6,034 nt of DNA from Nitrospira sp. (GTDB taxonomy: Bacteria > Nitrospirota > Nitrospiria > Nitrospirales > Nitrospiraceae), in the NCBI GenBank assembly GCA_015904045.1, contig JABMDG010000049.1, positions 23,727 through 29,760 of the forward strand, written 5' to 3'. The translations under genes and the position numbers were made by a program. Shown in pieces: positions 5,793 to 6,034 of the stretch. The notes below the pieces were generated by a model, which did no database searches, was not told the DNA's origin, and saw nothing but the letters and a program-made list of their open reading frames with translations. The stretch's first letter is position 1. Each line of letters starts with the position of its first letter.

Positions 5793-5814
5793 GCCCCGGC
5801 GAGATCGCCGGGGC
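5793..5814. terminator. Strong palindrome between convergent genes (terminator or REP-like)
   Basis: GCCCCGGCGA (5793-5802) and TCGCCGGGGC (5805-5814) are perfect 10-bp complements around a 2-bp centre. The RNA hairpin would be very stable on either strand. It lies between A' and the converging right-edge gene, where a bidirectional terminator is expected. No T-run follows, so a dispersed REP-like element is an equal possibility. Confidence 0.5.
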
Positions 5815-5840
5815 TACTCCAAGCAAGAGGATAGCGTAGA

Positions 5841-6034
5841 TCAATGCGCCGGAATTTGCGGGCCGACCTTTTCGAGAATCACCTGCCGAATCTGTTTGGC
5901 AAAGCGTTTCGAGACTTCTTCATTCTGCAATACGTGGCCTGATTCATACACAGTGTAAATCGCAGGGGGGGACTGAGAAGTAATGGTGGCCTCCATGACC
6001 ACGGCCGTCATCTTGCCGGGTTTGCCGGTCTTGC
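5841..6034 (-). CDS. C-terminal end of an unrecognised protein, 5' end beyond window
   Basis: Read from the right edge, the frame is open for 63 residues and ends at TGA (5841-5843). The piece starts with a Lys/Gly-rich turn (KTGKPGK), continues with probable beta strands (MTAVVMEATIT and AIYTVYESGH), and ends with a helical, charged segment (NEEVSKRFAKQIRQVILEKV) before a short tail ending in PAH. The alternating hydrophobic strands and Lys/Glu-rich helix look like a genuine folded protein end. I do not recognise the family. The gene converges on A' with a palindrome in between. Confidence 0.6.
   Translation of the reverse strand, partial: KTGKPGKMTAVVMEATITSQSPPAIYTVYESGHVLQNEEVSKRFAKQIRQVILEKVGPQIPAH

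Noticed and set aside
1..6034. Mobile element, CRISPR or RNA gene as cause of the duplications
   Set aside because: No transposase or integrase frame, terminal inverted repeats, regular spacer array, or tRNA/rRNA-like segment was seen. Homologous recombination between the copies is enough.

Overview
This is a GC-rich bacterial window. Short intergenic gaps, good Shine-Dalgarno sites in front of several genes and sigma70-type promoters fit a free-living Gram-negative-like bacterium. A Nitrospira-like (Nitrospirota) source would fit, but that is an impression from protein style and no marker gene proves it. I see no transposase, integrase, tRNA, rRNA or CRISPR array.

Layout. Positions 1-477 (minus) hold a secreted protein of unknown function that runs off the left edge. 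A 412-bp intergenic stretch follows. Positions 890-1435 (plus) encode a 181-residue single-pass membrane protein, called A here. Positions 1551-2870 and 2951-4252 (plus) encode two complete, closely related type II NADH dehydrogenase-like flavoproteins (NDH-2), called NDH1 and NDH2. Positions 4253-5007 are a scar. They hold the last 26 codons of an RlmI-type rRNA methyltransferase on the minus strand (4314-4394), joined at about 4395 to the 3' half of a third NDH-2 copy on the plus strand (4396-5007), which lacks all of its FAD-binding N-terminus. Positions 5171-5716 (plus) encode A', a paralog of A with exactly the same length and about half of its residues identical. After a short gap with a strong 10-bp palindrome, the 3' end of an unrecognised minus-strand gene occupies 5841-6034.

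How the genes fit together. NDH-2 enzymes are non-pumping, peripheral membrane flavoproteins that pass electrons from NADH to quinone on the cytoplasmic face. The flanking A and A' proteins carry one N-terminal membrane helix with positive charge directly after it, so their soluble domain is predicted to lie on the same cytoplasmic side. A, A' and NDH1 each have a perfect TTGACA -35 box, 16-17 bp of spacer and a TAGCCT or TAGGCT -10 box. This suggests parallel expression and common descent of the promoter. The block looks like a locally duplicated NDH-2/A module that later suffered a deletion. A role for A and A' as NDH-2 partners is inference only.

The most notable points are the shared promoter, the NDH1 start that lies only about 8 nt from its predicted transcription start, the loss in NDH1 of a glutamine kept in both other copies at the predicted quinone site, the His/Cys enrichment found in A but not in A', and the two-gene deletion scar.
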